A stretch of 6,201 nt of DNA, from positions 1 through 6,201 of the forward strand of contig JAUCGN010000056.1 of the NCBI GenBank assembly GCA_030378125.1. Direction: 5' to 3'. Both the position numbers and the translations under genes were made by a program. Positions 1 through 6,201 of the stretch are shown piece by piece; position 1 is the first letter of the stretch; the number at the start of each line of letters is the position of its first letter. The notes beneath the pieces are model-generated. The model was given only the letters and a program-made list of their open reading frames with translations, did not search any database and was not told the origin of the DNA. The stretch is from Thiotrichales bacterium HSG1 (lineage in GTDB: Bacteria; Pseudomonadota; Gammaproteobacteria; Beggiatoales; Beggiatoaceae).

Positions 1-3000
1 GTTGGTGGGCCAAAAGATAAAAAAGCAATTTTTGTAACTCATAACTATCCTTATAATTTGGTTAAAAAATTAGCAATAAATAATGATGAAGTATTTTCTT
101 ATTGGTCAAGTAGTGGTAATCCTAAAGCAGGAAAATTTTATACCCCTCTTAAAATTGCTTTAGATAAAGATAAAAATGTTTATGTGTCTGATATGTTAAA
201 TAATAGAATCGCTAAATTTGATTCTGAAGGTAAGTTTATAGGTGATGGAGGAAAATTAGGAGCAGGAAAGGACGAATTTATCTTACCTGGTGGTATTGCT
301 ATTGATACTGATGAAGATGGAAATACTTTTTTGTATGTTATTGATATGGGAAATGTTCGTATTCATAAATTTCAAGTCGATGTGAATCCTATCATTTCAA
401 TAATAGAAGGTAATTGGCCTTTGCAATTAAAATTGAATGCTGAAAAAAATACTCAAGATTTTGTTCTGCCTACATCGATAGCTGTAGATAGCAAAAATAA
501 CGTTTATGTGGTTGATAGTGCTAAATGTGATATTAAGAAATTTGATTCTAATGGTAATTATTTAATTACTTTTGGCGAAGGATTTGGTGAAAATGATGGG
601 CAATTTAGTATAGCTGGTGGTATTGCAATAGATGATAATGATAATGTTTATGTAGCTGATTCTCAAAACCACAGAATTCAACAATTTGATACCAGTGGTA
701 ATTTTATTAGAAAATTTGGTAGAAATAGTAGAAATGGTAATAAGGAAAAAGGAACATTTGAAGACCCTTCTGATTTAGTTACTGATGAAGATGGTAATCT
801 TTATGTATCTGATTCTGGTAATCATCGAGTACAAAGAATTAAAGCTGATTGTATTAAAAATGATAATGTCAATCCAGATTGTATTGAGACATTTGGTTCA
901 GAAGGTAGCTTTCCCGGTCAATTTAATCTTGTTGGTGGTTTAGCAGTTACTCCGGATGGAACAAATATCTATGCTACTGATATAAATAACAATCGCATTC
1001 AAGTATTTAAACATACGGAATTTTCTCCCGGAAAAGCTATTATTATCTCTGGTAAAGCCTATGAAGGTGATACTTTATGGGATAGTACTCAAGCAGTTGC
1101 TAACTTTGCTTATCATACTTTACTTTACCAAGGTTTCAATCAAGATGAAATTCAATATCTTAGTGCTGATATTGGTTCAGGACGTGGCAAGCAGAATTTT
1201 ATTAAAGATAAACCCAGTTTAAGTAGCGTGAAAAATGCTATTAAATGGGCTAGTGAAGATAACAAAAATTTAACTTTGTACATGGTGGATCATGGAGGTA
1301 GAGGGCCAATCGAAACAGGTATATTTAAGTTAAATTCAGATTCGTTAAAAACTGATGAATCGGATAAACCTGATGAAAGTGTATTAACATCTATACAATT
1401 GAGATATTTCTTAAATGGTAAAGATGAAAATGGAGAACCTATATTTGATAGCAACCATTTCGAAAATATTAAAATTATTTATGATGCTTGTTTTTCTGGT
1501 AGTTTTTTACACAGTTTAAAATCAGAAGATGGTGATATTAGTATATCTGGAGAAAAATGTAATTCATCCCCTAGTCTATATGATATGAAATCAAAAATCG
1601 GCAGTAATTGGACGATAATTACTAGTACATCTGATAAAGAATATGCTTATTTTGATTCACAAGGTTCTTTGTCATTTTCTAGATTTTTTTGGGGATATGT
1701 TTTCAATGGATTAACTGTAGAAGAAGCATTTAATAAATCCCGTAACACTATTTGTAAAAAACAAACTCCTAATTTAAAAACCAATGATCCTGAGTTTAGT
1801 AGTGTACGTATTGGTAATGGCACAACTCCAATTTATCATAAAGATTTGATTGACAAAAATATACGAATTAAAGCCAATGCTCCAGAAATTAGCATACAAA
1901 CTGAAGAATTAATAGAATATAATGAAAATCCTGTTGAAATAGAAGTAAAAGTTACCGGAGGAAGTGAGATAAATGAAGTTTTAGTCACTATTCATTCGCC
2001 AGCTATGTTAAATAGTGAGACAAGAGGTGGACCAGTTGTAAAACTTCCTACCTTTTACTTAAATAAAATTGCTGGAACAAATATGTTTACCGGAAAATAC
2101 GATGATTTCACTGTGGTAGGTGAACATAAAATTATAATCGATGCTAATGATGGTTCTAGTAACTATGCAGAATCAAAAGAAATTCTTGTTAATGTAACAG
2201 CGAATAATTTACGTAAACATTATGCTATTATTGTAGCTGGTGATTCATCTAATAACGAAAACATTAAATATACTTGTCAAGCACTTAAACATAAGGGTTT
2301 TGAAAATTCTGATATCAAATTATTTTTTACTAAGATGGGGACTAACATTTGTGAACTTGAAAATACTAGCGAACTAACTGTTAAATTATTTAAAGATTTC
2401 TTGAACACACTAAAAGATGAAAGTATTCGTAGCCTTGTTATTTATTTTGAAGGGTTAGAATTTGAAGAAGGAAATTTCAAATTTGATAATAACAAACTTA
2501 GTTTCGCATATTTGAATAATGAATTGGATAAGTTACAAGAATCGCAACAGATTGATGTAACGACAATCATATTTGAAGGAGCGGGTCTAAATTTTTTAGA
2601 TAACTTTAAAGACGAAAACCGTATTGTTATTTTTAGTAATACCACTGAAAATCTAAACAATATAAGAATGAATAGTTTATTACCAACATTTTCCAAATTT
2701 TTTTGGCAAGAAATTGCTAGTGGTAATAATATTTTGGATGCTTTTGATAAAGCTAGAAAAGCTGCCGAACCAAAAGCCGAAATGGTATATAGGAAAAATG
2801 GTAAAAACATCCCAACCAAAACTGAAAATTTTATAATTGGAACTGATGTTGTTAGAGCTAGTGTGGCCCCGGCTGTGGAAGTAGAATCATCATGGTTACA
2901 AGTTAAAGATGGTACTAAAAAAAATATTAAGGTAAATGTATCTGCATTGGAAAAAATAACTAGAGTTTGGGGGACAGTTACTTCTGACACAATTAATATT

Positions 3001-3546
3001 TACGATGAAATAATTTTTGAAGCTGTTAATGTCAGTAAATATCAAGCAATCTATGATAAGTTTATTATACAGGGTGATTACACAATTAATATTTTTGCAG
3101 AAGATATTGAAGGACGTATTTCTTTTCCATCAACAAGAAGTAAAATTACGATTAACCAAGGACAGCCAAGCTTTTTGGAATCTGCACAGAAAGAATATCA
3201 ACGTTCTGATACTATTAAAGTAACTTTTCAAAATCCATTACCAAAAGGTTATGTTCAATATGTTGCTGTTGAATTACCAGATAACCGAATTTTTACTATT
3301 GATAAGTTTAACAACTTTAATCACTTTGATGGTAAAAAGTCGTTGCATTGTAATGAATCTGAATATAACAATGATTGTTGGGTTGGTAAAGGCGACACAG
3401 TGATAGATATTCCAGTTAATAAATATAAAATTCCATACGGTGAATACCACTTGCATTTAGTACGCTTACCTGAAAGAGTGAATTTTAAATTACCGCCTGA
3501 TGTTAATACATGGGGTGAATCATTTTTTGAAATAAAGGAGGATTGA
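1..3546 (+). CDS. NHL-propeller / C13 (legumain-like) peptidase with a second, degenerate C13 domain; 5'-truncated by window edge
   Basis: This is a probable extracytoplasmic cysteine peptidase of clan CD. The frame is open from base 1. The first possible start, a TTG at 58, has no ribosome binding site and would begin just ahead of the propeller, so I take the true start to be upstream of the window. Residues are numbered from window codon 1. Residues 44-337 are six NHL blades. Residues 344-610 are a C13/caspase-like domain with the DHGG motif (His431) and the DACFSGS motif (Cys497), the expected catalytic dyad. Residues 628-736 are an Ig-like beta module. Residues 739-950 are a second C13-like domain in which His is Glu817 and Cys is Ala861, so it should be inactive. 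Residues 956-1054 are a second Ig-like module. Residues 1055-1181 resemble the C-terminus of the next gene's product. Cysteine pairs (284/294 and 1117/1126) suit an oxidising compartment. The signal peptide, if any, is not visible. Substrate and biological role are unknown. The family call is firm, and specificity for Asn or any other residue is not shown. Confidence 0.9.
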   Translation, partial: VGGPKDKKAIFVTHNYPYNLVKKLAINNDEVFSYWSSSGNPKAGKFYTPLKIALDKDKNVYVSDMLNNRIAKFDSEGKFIGDGGKLGAGKDEFILPGGIAIDTDEDGNTFLYVIDMGNVRIHKFQVDVNPIISIIEGNWPLQLKLNAEKNTQDFVLPTSIAVDSKNNVYVVDSAKCDIKKFDSNGNYLITFGEGFGENDGQFSIAGGIAIDDNDNVYVADSQNHRIQQFDTSGNFIRKFGRNSRNGNKEKGTFEDPSDLVTDEDGNLYVSDSGNHRVQRIKADCIKNDNVNPDCIETFGSEGSFPGQFNLVGGLAVTPDGTNIYATDINNNRIQVFKHTEFSPGKAIIISGKAYEGDTLWDSTQAVANFAYHTLLYQGFNQDEIQYLSADIGSGRGKQNFIKDKPSLSSVKNAIKWASEDNKNLTLYMVDHGGRGPIETGIFKLNSDSLKTDESDKPDESVLTSIQLRYFLNGKDENGEPIFDSNHFENIKIIYDACFSGSFLHSLKSEDGDISISGEKCNSSPSLYDMKSKIGSNWTIITSTSDKEYAYFDSQGSLSFSRFFWGYVFNGLTVEEAFNKSRNTICKKQTPNLKTNDPEFSSVRIGNGTTPIYHKDLIDKNIRIKANAPEISIQTEELIEYNENPVEIEVKVTGGSEINEVLVTIHSPAMLNSETRGGPVVKLPTFYLNKIAGTNMFTGKYDDFTVVGEHKIIIDANDGSSNYAESKEILVNVTANNLRKHYAIIVAGDSSNNENIKYTCQALKHKGFENSDIKLFFTKMGTNICELENTSELTVKLFKDFLNTLKDESIRSLVIYFEGLEFEEGNFKFDNNKLSFAYLNNELDKLQESQQIDVTTIIFEGAGLNFLDNFKDENRIVIFSNTTENLNNIRMNSLLPTFSKFFWQEIASGNNILDAFDKARKAAEPKAEMVYRKNGKNIPTKTENFIIGTDVVRASVAPAVEVESSWLQVKDGTKKNIKVNVSALEKITRVWGTVTSDTINIYDEIIFEAVNVSKYQAIYDKFIIQGDYTINIFAEDIEGRISFPSTRSKITINQGQPSFLESAQKEYQRSDTIKVTFQNPLPKGYVQYVAVELPDNRIFTIDKFNNFNHFDGKKSLHCNESEYNNDCWVGKGDTVIDIPVNKYKIPYGEYHLHLVRLPERVNFKLPPDVNTWGESFFEIKED
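130..1011 (+). repeat. Six NHL repeats forming a beta-propeller (within the peptidase gene)
   Basis: Six units of about 40-55 residues share the NHL pattern: G-x-F near the start, a small-residue/I-A-[IV]-D strand, a D-x-[DN]-[GN]-N loop, [VL]-Y-V-x-D, then N-x-R-[IV]-x-x-F. Blades begin near GKFYTP, DEFILP, DFVLP, GQFSIA, GTFEDP and GQFNLV. Six blades are enough for a closed propeller. Such propellers usually bind proteins or glycans and have no catalytic role of their own. Blade 3 has the weakest N-H-R motif (AKCDIKKF). Blade 5 carries an insertion with two cysteines ten residues apart (284 and 294), probably a disulfide-closed loop. The sequence before blade 1 (residues 1-43) matches nothing I recognise. 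Confidence 0.88.
1030..3162 (+). repeat. Tandem duplication of a C13-peptidase plus Ig-like unit; second copy catalytically dead
   Basis: Unit 1 (residues 344-736) and unit 2 (739-1054) follow the same order. Each opens with a hydrophobic strand (KAIIISG / HYAIIVAG). Then come a helix ending in G-F-x-x-x-[DE]-I (QGFNQDEI / KGFENSDI), the catalytic-His strand (LYMVDHGG / VIYFEGLE), the catalytic-Cys strand (IIYDACFSG / IIFEGAGLN), and a matching late block, FSRFFW at 559-564 against FSKFFW at 897-902. That block is followed by NGLTVEEAFNKSR / SGNNILDAFDKAR. An Ig-like module follows each copy. The protein-level resemblance is clear but diverged, so this is an old duplication. I see no long DNA-level repeat. 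Confidence 0.82.
3534..3541 (+). promoter_or_regulatory. Strong ribosome binding site for the second gene, inside the end of the first
   Basis: AAAGGAGG lies 9 nt before the ATG at 3551 and overlaps the last codons of the upstream peptidase gene, whose TGA is at 3544-3546. This fixes the start of the second gene. Ribosomes finishing the first gene would stop right at this site, so translational coupling is plausible. Confidence 0.85.
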
Positions 3547-3550
3547 AACT

Positions 3551-4654
3551 ATGCAAATAGCTATTTATAAACCACACTTACTTGTAGTTATGATTGTGTT
3601 GTGTTCAAGTACATTATCGGTCTTTGCTTTTTCGGATATGTATGAACCAGATAACAGTCCAGAAAAAGCAAACGCTATTTTTATTGGCGATATAACCAAA
3701 GAGCAACATACTTTACATCAAGATGGTGATGAAGATTGGTTTCTTTTTGAAGCTAAAGCTAACGACAAAGATATTCACTATACAGTTGCGGTAACTTCTG
3801 TTGGTGAAGATATTGACGTAGTTGTTGAATTATACGATGCAGATGATATAGATAAACTTTTACATACGGAAGGAGAATATGCTCCTGCAGGTAAAACAGT
3901 TTCTTTTCCTTGGGCAGCCAAAAAAGATGGTTTTTATTACCTTAAAATTACAGATAACCCAGATACTGAATCTGTTGGTTGTAGAGATAAAATTCAATAT
4001 GAATTACTAATTTATAATGAAGTAGCACCAGAAGGGACAGTGAAAGGTAATGTAATAGATGCTATTTCTGGAGATAAGATTTATGGTGCAAAAATGTCTA
4101 GTACTTGTACCGGAAAATATTCTGTTTTTAGTAAAAAAGATGGTAATTATCAGCTAAAATTTATATGTCCAGTTGGTGAAGATCATGAAGTAACTGCTAT
4201 TAAAGCAGGATATGAAACAGCAGTATTTAGTTTAAAATCTGTGGAAATTGCAACTATAAAAAAAGATATACAATTGTTACCATCTGGTAAAAATATTCCA
4301 CCACCAGAATTGCTAATATTATCTGAATCAATATACCATAATGGTGATAAGTTAACTGTAGAACTACCAAAAATCTTTGATGGTTATTTGGATTATTACA
4401 TAGGGCTACAATATCCTGCTCCTGATGATAAACTTTTTATAATTACGAAAAAAACAGATGAGTTACCTGCACCATACCAAGGTCAACTTTCTAAATGGGA
4501 AAGTTTGGGTAACATAGCCATTGAAAACATGCCAATCACAGAAGATATGCCACGTGGTAAATATACACTTTATTTACTACGAACTCCTGAAGGAGTGGAC
4601 AATCCTTTAGACCATCTTGAAGAATTGAGTGTATCTAGTTTTGAAGTTAAATAA
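3551..4654 (+). CDS. Secreted protein: PPC-like domain, carboxypeptidase-regulatory-like domain, C-terminal domain shared with upstream peptidase
   Basis: This is a complete 367-residue exported protein of unknown specific role. The ATG is chosen because of the AAAGGAGG 9 nt upstream and because it gives an intact signal peptide: Lys7, a hydrophobic core at about 10-24, and probable cleavage after SVFA (26). Residues 28-157 resemble the bacterial pre-peptidase C-terminal (PPC) fold: a YEPDNSPEKA opening, a GDEDWFLFEA motif (59-68), then the D-V-V-V-E-L-Y-D strand and G-F-Y-Y-L-K-I strand. Residues 161-243 look like a carboxypeptidase-regulatory (transthyretin-like) fold: GTVKGNVIDAISGDKIYGA, then KKDGNYQLKF and a later AGYETAVF. 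Cys186 and Cys206 could pair. Residues 255-367 resemble the C-terminus of the neighbouring peptidase. I see no enzyme motif, so it is probably a binding, chaperone-like or structural partner. The start is 4 nt after the peptidase stop, which supports an operon. The LC at 17-18 is not a convincing lipobox. Confidence 0.9.
   Translation: MQIAIYKPHLLVVMIVLCSSTLSVFAFSDMYEPDNSPEKANAIFIGDITKEQHTLHQDGDEDWFLFEAKANDKDIHYTVAVTSVGEDIDVVVELYDADDIDKLLHTEGEYAPAGKTVSFPWAAKKDGFYYLKITDNPDTESVGCRDKIQYELLIYNEVAPEGTVKGNVIDAISGDKIYGAKMSSTCTGKYSVFSKKDGNYQLKFICPVGEDHEVTAIKAGYETAVFSLKSVEIATIKKDIQLLPSGKNIPPPELLILSESIYHNGDKLTVELPKIFDGYLDYYIGLQYPAPDDKLFIITKKTDELPAPYQGQLSKWESLGNIAIENMPITEDMPRGKYTLYLLRTPEGVDNPLDHLEELSVSSFEVK
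4298..4651 (+). other. C-terminal domain related to that of the upstream peptidase (copy at 3163-3543)
   Basis: Residues 250-367 of the second gene align with residues 1055-1181 of the first. Shared blocks are: a Pro-rich entry then an S-x-x-x-Y start (SAQKEYQRSDTIKVTF / SESIYHNGDKLTVEL), a G-Y-x-[QD]-Y core (KGYVQYVAVELPDNRIFTI / DGYLDYYIGLQYPAPDDKLF), a late G-[EK]-Y block (IPYGEYHLHLVRLPERV / MPRGKYTLYLLRTPEGV), and a last strand (SFFEIKED / SSFEVK). I do not recognise the family. It looks all-beta. The position at the extreme end of two exported proteins suggests docking, sorting or surface attachment, but that is inference. Confidence 0.72.
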
Positions 4655-4699
4655 TTGCTAAAGTTGTATAAATTACAGTTCAAAATCCTGAACCAAAGC

Positions 4700-4705
4700 A
4701 AGGAG
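4700..4705 (+). promoter_or_regulatory. Ribosome binding site for the third gene
   Basis: AAGGAG lies 7 nt before the ATG at 4713 and fixes that start. The 58-nt gap in front of it (4655-4712) shows no clear terminator or promoter. Confidence 0.82.
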
Positions 4706-4712
4706 AAAAATC

Positions 4713-6201
4713 ATGACAATTACCAGATTGATATCAACATTTATCCTTTTATTAGCATTATTATCAAATTCCTATTCTGCAACAATAACTGTAAATAATT
4801 TTATCGACAACACCATTTCAGATGCTACTTGTACTTTGCGTGAAGCTATGGAGAATGCTCAAGGTGCGAGTCATGAAGATTGTGTTGCAGGAACAAATGG
4901 ACTGGATGAAATTGATTTTAACTTAACTACAGACACAACTGTTAATCTTACCGGAGAACTTTCAGCTATTAGTAATGATGTCAACATTGTTAATCCTACT
5001 AGCCATAACTTAACTGTGCGACGGGATACTGGTGGAGATTATCGCATCTTTACAATTAATAGTGGTGTAACTGTTGAACTAGAAGGTTTGAACATTGAAA
5101 ATGGTGTAGCTAATAATATTCCTAATGAAGATGGGGGAGGTATTTATAATTCTGGTATTTTAACTATAAAAAATTGCCAAATTAGCCAAAATAAATCTGT
5201 TACCGATGATGCAGGTGGAATTTATAATGTTGGTTCTTTGACGATTGTTGATAGTATTATTACGGATAATCAAGCTGTTGACAAAGGAGGTGCCATTTAT
5301 AATGAAACTGGCGATTTAATTATTAATAATACAACCATTTCTAATAACTCAGGAAGAAGAGGGGGTGGCATCTTTAATAATTCTCAGTTAAATATTTATA
5401 ATAGTAAAATTATTAGTAATTTAGCTGAAATAGAAGGAGCTGGTATCTACAACAATAAAATTAGCCAGTTAGACATCAATAGTAGCACAGTTAGTGAAAA
5501 TAAAATTTATGTAAGCAATGGGAGAACTATTTTTAATACTGGTCAAGGTGCTGGTATTTTTAATTATAATATTTTAAATATTGTTAGCAGTAGCATAAGC
5601 GAAAACTCAATAATTAATAGCACAAATAGTGGAACTTCTACAAGCATAGATGTTGGAATGGGAGCAGGAATCTATGATGATGGAACGTTGGCTATAACTA
5701 ACAGTATCATAAGTGGAAATATAATAGACAGCAAAGGGAGTGGAGCTGGAATTTACAATTATTCTGGTAACGCTAAAATTATTAGTAGTACAATCACCAA
5801 CAATTCAATTTTATTTACGGTTGGAGTTGGTGGAGGTCTATGTAATGATGGTACGGCTATAGTTGAAAATACTATCATTGCTGGAAATAATGCTCCAATT
5901 GCTCCAAATTATCCAATTTCTCCAGATGTTGTAGGTTACAATATTATTGGTGATAACAATAATCTGATTGGTGATCTTGGCGAATTATCGTATCTTGGCA
6001 ATAGTACAATTGGTACTGGCAGTGATATTGTTACTTCAATTTCCTCTTTATGTCCATTACAAAATAATGGTGGTAATACTAAAACCCATGCTTTTTTACC
6101 AACTAGTCCAGCTATTGATGCTGGTAATGATACTTTAGTCCCAAATTCCCTCGAAAATTATCAACGAGGTTATTCTCGCAAAGTCGGAACAGTTGACATC
6201 G
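4713..6201 (+). CDS. Secreted right-handed beta-helix protein with CSLREA-type N-terminus and choice-of-anchor-Q-type C-terminus; 3' end cut by window edge
   Basis: The frame is open without a stop for 496 codons to the window end. The start ATG has AAGGAG 7 nt upstream and gives a signal peptide (Arg5, hydrophobic 7-18, probable cleavage after SYSA, residue 23). The mature protein opens with TITVNNFIDN, then CTLREA (40-45), the CSLREA signature of large surface proteins, and a second conserved-looking Cys57. Residues 141-395 hold nine beta-helix repeats built on G-[GA]-G-I-[YF]-N. Residues 447-472 show the NNGGNTKTHAF and SPAIDAGN motifs, then YQRGYSR (485-491) and a final V-D-I. This is the usual ending of choice-of-anchor-Q proteins, whose last residues normally read D-I-G-A-x-E, so a separate C-terminal anchor or sorting segment may follow outside the window. 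No catalytic motif is visible. The likely role is adhesin, surface or matrix protein, by analogy only. It is probably co-transcribed with the two upstream genes. Confidence 0.9.
   Translation, partial: MTITRLISTFILLLALLSNSYSATITVNNFIDNTISDATCTLREAMENAQGASHEDCVAGTNGLDEIDFNLTTDTTVNLTGELSAISNDVNIVNPTSHNLTVRRDTGGDYRIFTINSGVTVELEGLNIENGVANNIPNEDGGGIYNSGILTIKNCQISQNKSVTDDAGGIYNVGSLTIVDSIITDNQAVDKGGAIYNETGDLIINNTTISNNSGRRGGGIFNNSQLNIYNSKIISNLAEIEGAGIYNNKISQLDINSSTVSENKIYVSNGRTIFNTGQGAGIFNYNILNIVSSSISENSIINSTNSGTSTSIDVGMGAGIYDDGTLAITNSIISGNIIDSKGSGAGIYNYSGNAKIISSTITNNSILFTVGVGGGLCNDGTAIVENTIIAGNNAPIAPNYPISPDVVGYNIIGDNNNLIGDLGELSYLGNSTIGTGSDIVTSISSLCPLQNNGGNTKTHAFLPTSPAIDAGNDTLVPNSLENYQRGYSRKVGTVDI
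5133..5897 (+). repeat. Nine beta-helix repeats (G-G/A-G-I-Y-N type) in the third gene
   Basis: Repeats begin at 5133, 5211, 5286, 5361, 5436, 5547, 5661, 5742 and 5829. The typical unit is G-[GA]-G-I-[YF]-N, then a short strand L-x-I-x-[NS]-[ST]-x-I, then S-x-N. Early units are 25-26 residues. Units 5 and 6 are stretched to 37 and 38 by Ser/Asn/Thr-rich insertions, and the last reads GGGLCN with a lone Cys. Stacked turns with inward Ile/Leu and Asn ladders are the classic right-handed parallel beta-helix pattern. The repeats are diverged at DNA level, so recent slippage is unlikely. Confidence 0.85.

Noticed and set aside
58..60. TTG as the start codon of the peptidase gene
   Set aside because: There is no ribosome binding site upstream and the frame stays open to base 1, so the start lies outside the window.
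2442..2990. A 182-codon open frame on the minus strand
   Set aside because: It lies fully inside the peptidase gene, opposite its degenerate C13 and Ig-like region. It has no ribosome binding site I can see and gives low-complexity Ser/Leu/Phe-rich protein, as expected for the antisense of AT-rich coding DNA.
2987..3094. A 15-nt direct repeat, ACACAATTAATATTT, at 2987-3001 and 3080-3094
   Set aside because: Both copies encode T-I-N-I in beta strands of the same module. This is best explained by codon bias and similar protein sequence, not by a mobile or regulatory element.
3017..3223. A 68-codon plus-strand frame overlapping the peptidase gene
   Set aside because: It is out of frame within a region that clearly encodes the second Ig-like module, and it has no recognisable domain.
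3274..3456. A 60-codon minus-strand frame
   Set aside because: It is antisense to the conserved C-terminal domain of the peptidase and has no supporting signals.
4641..4672. Possible promoter (TTGAAG and TATAAA) before gene 3
   Set aside because: The spacing of 20 nt is too long and the -35 match is poor. Such matches are common by chance in this AT-rich DNA.
4678..4693. Small inverted repeat GTTCA-6 nt-TGAAC between genes 2 and 3
   Set aside because: The stem is only 5 bp and no T-run follows, so it is not a credible terminator.

Overview
The window holds three consecutive plus-strand genes for large exported, repeat-rich or modular proteins. The first runs off the left edge and the third off the right edge. 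The DNA is AT-rich throughout (about one third G+C by eye). Stops are TGA and TAA and strong AAGGAG-type ribosome binding sites are present, so this is bacterial DNA with the standard code. The architecture is an NHL propeller fused to a legumain-like C13 peptidase, then a PPC-type protein, then a CSLREA/beta-helix/choice-of-anchor-Q protein. As I remember these families, that is most like large sulfur bacteria of the Beggiatoa/Thiomargarita type (Gammaproteobacteria, Thiotrichales). This placement is an inference from gene content and base composition and is not proven.

Layout: (1) 1-3546, the 3' part of a gene (1181 residues visible). It encodes a six-bladed NHL beta-propeller, a C13/caspase-like peptidase domain with visible His and Cys, an Ig-like module, a second C13-like domain that has lost both catalytic residues, a second Ig-like module, and a C-terminal domain. 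(2) 3551-4654, a complete 367-residue secreted protein with signal peptide, PPC-like beta-sandwich, carboxypeptidase-regulatory-like fold, and a C-terminal domain resembling the end of protein 1. (3) 4713-6201, the first 496 codons of a secreted right-handed beta-helix protein with a CSLREA-type start and a choice-of-anchor-Q-type end, cut by the window edge.

The genes look like one operon: 4 nt separate genes 1 and 2, 58 nt separate genes 2 and 3, all lie on one strand, and I see no convincing terminator or promoter between them. Proteins 2 and 3 carry N-terminal signal peptides; the N-terminus of protein 1 is outside the window. The likely picture is a set of co-expressed extracytoplasmic proteins: a protease with a paired pseudoprotease domain, a small partner sharing its C-terminal domain, and an elongated surface protein. 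That they work together is an inference. The most interesting points are the degenerate second peptidase copy and the C-terminal domain shared by genes 1 and 2.
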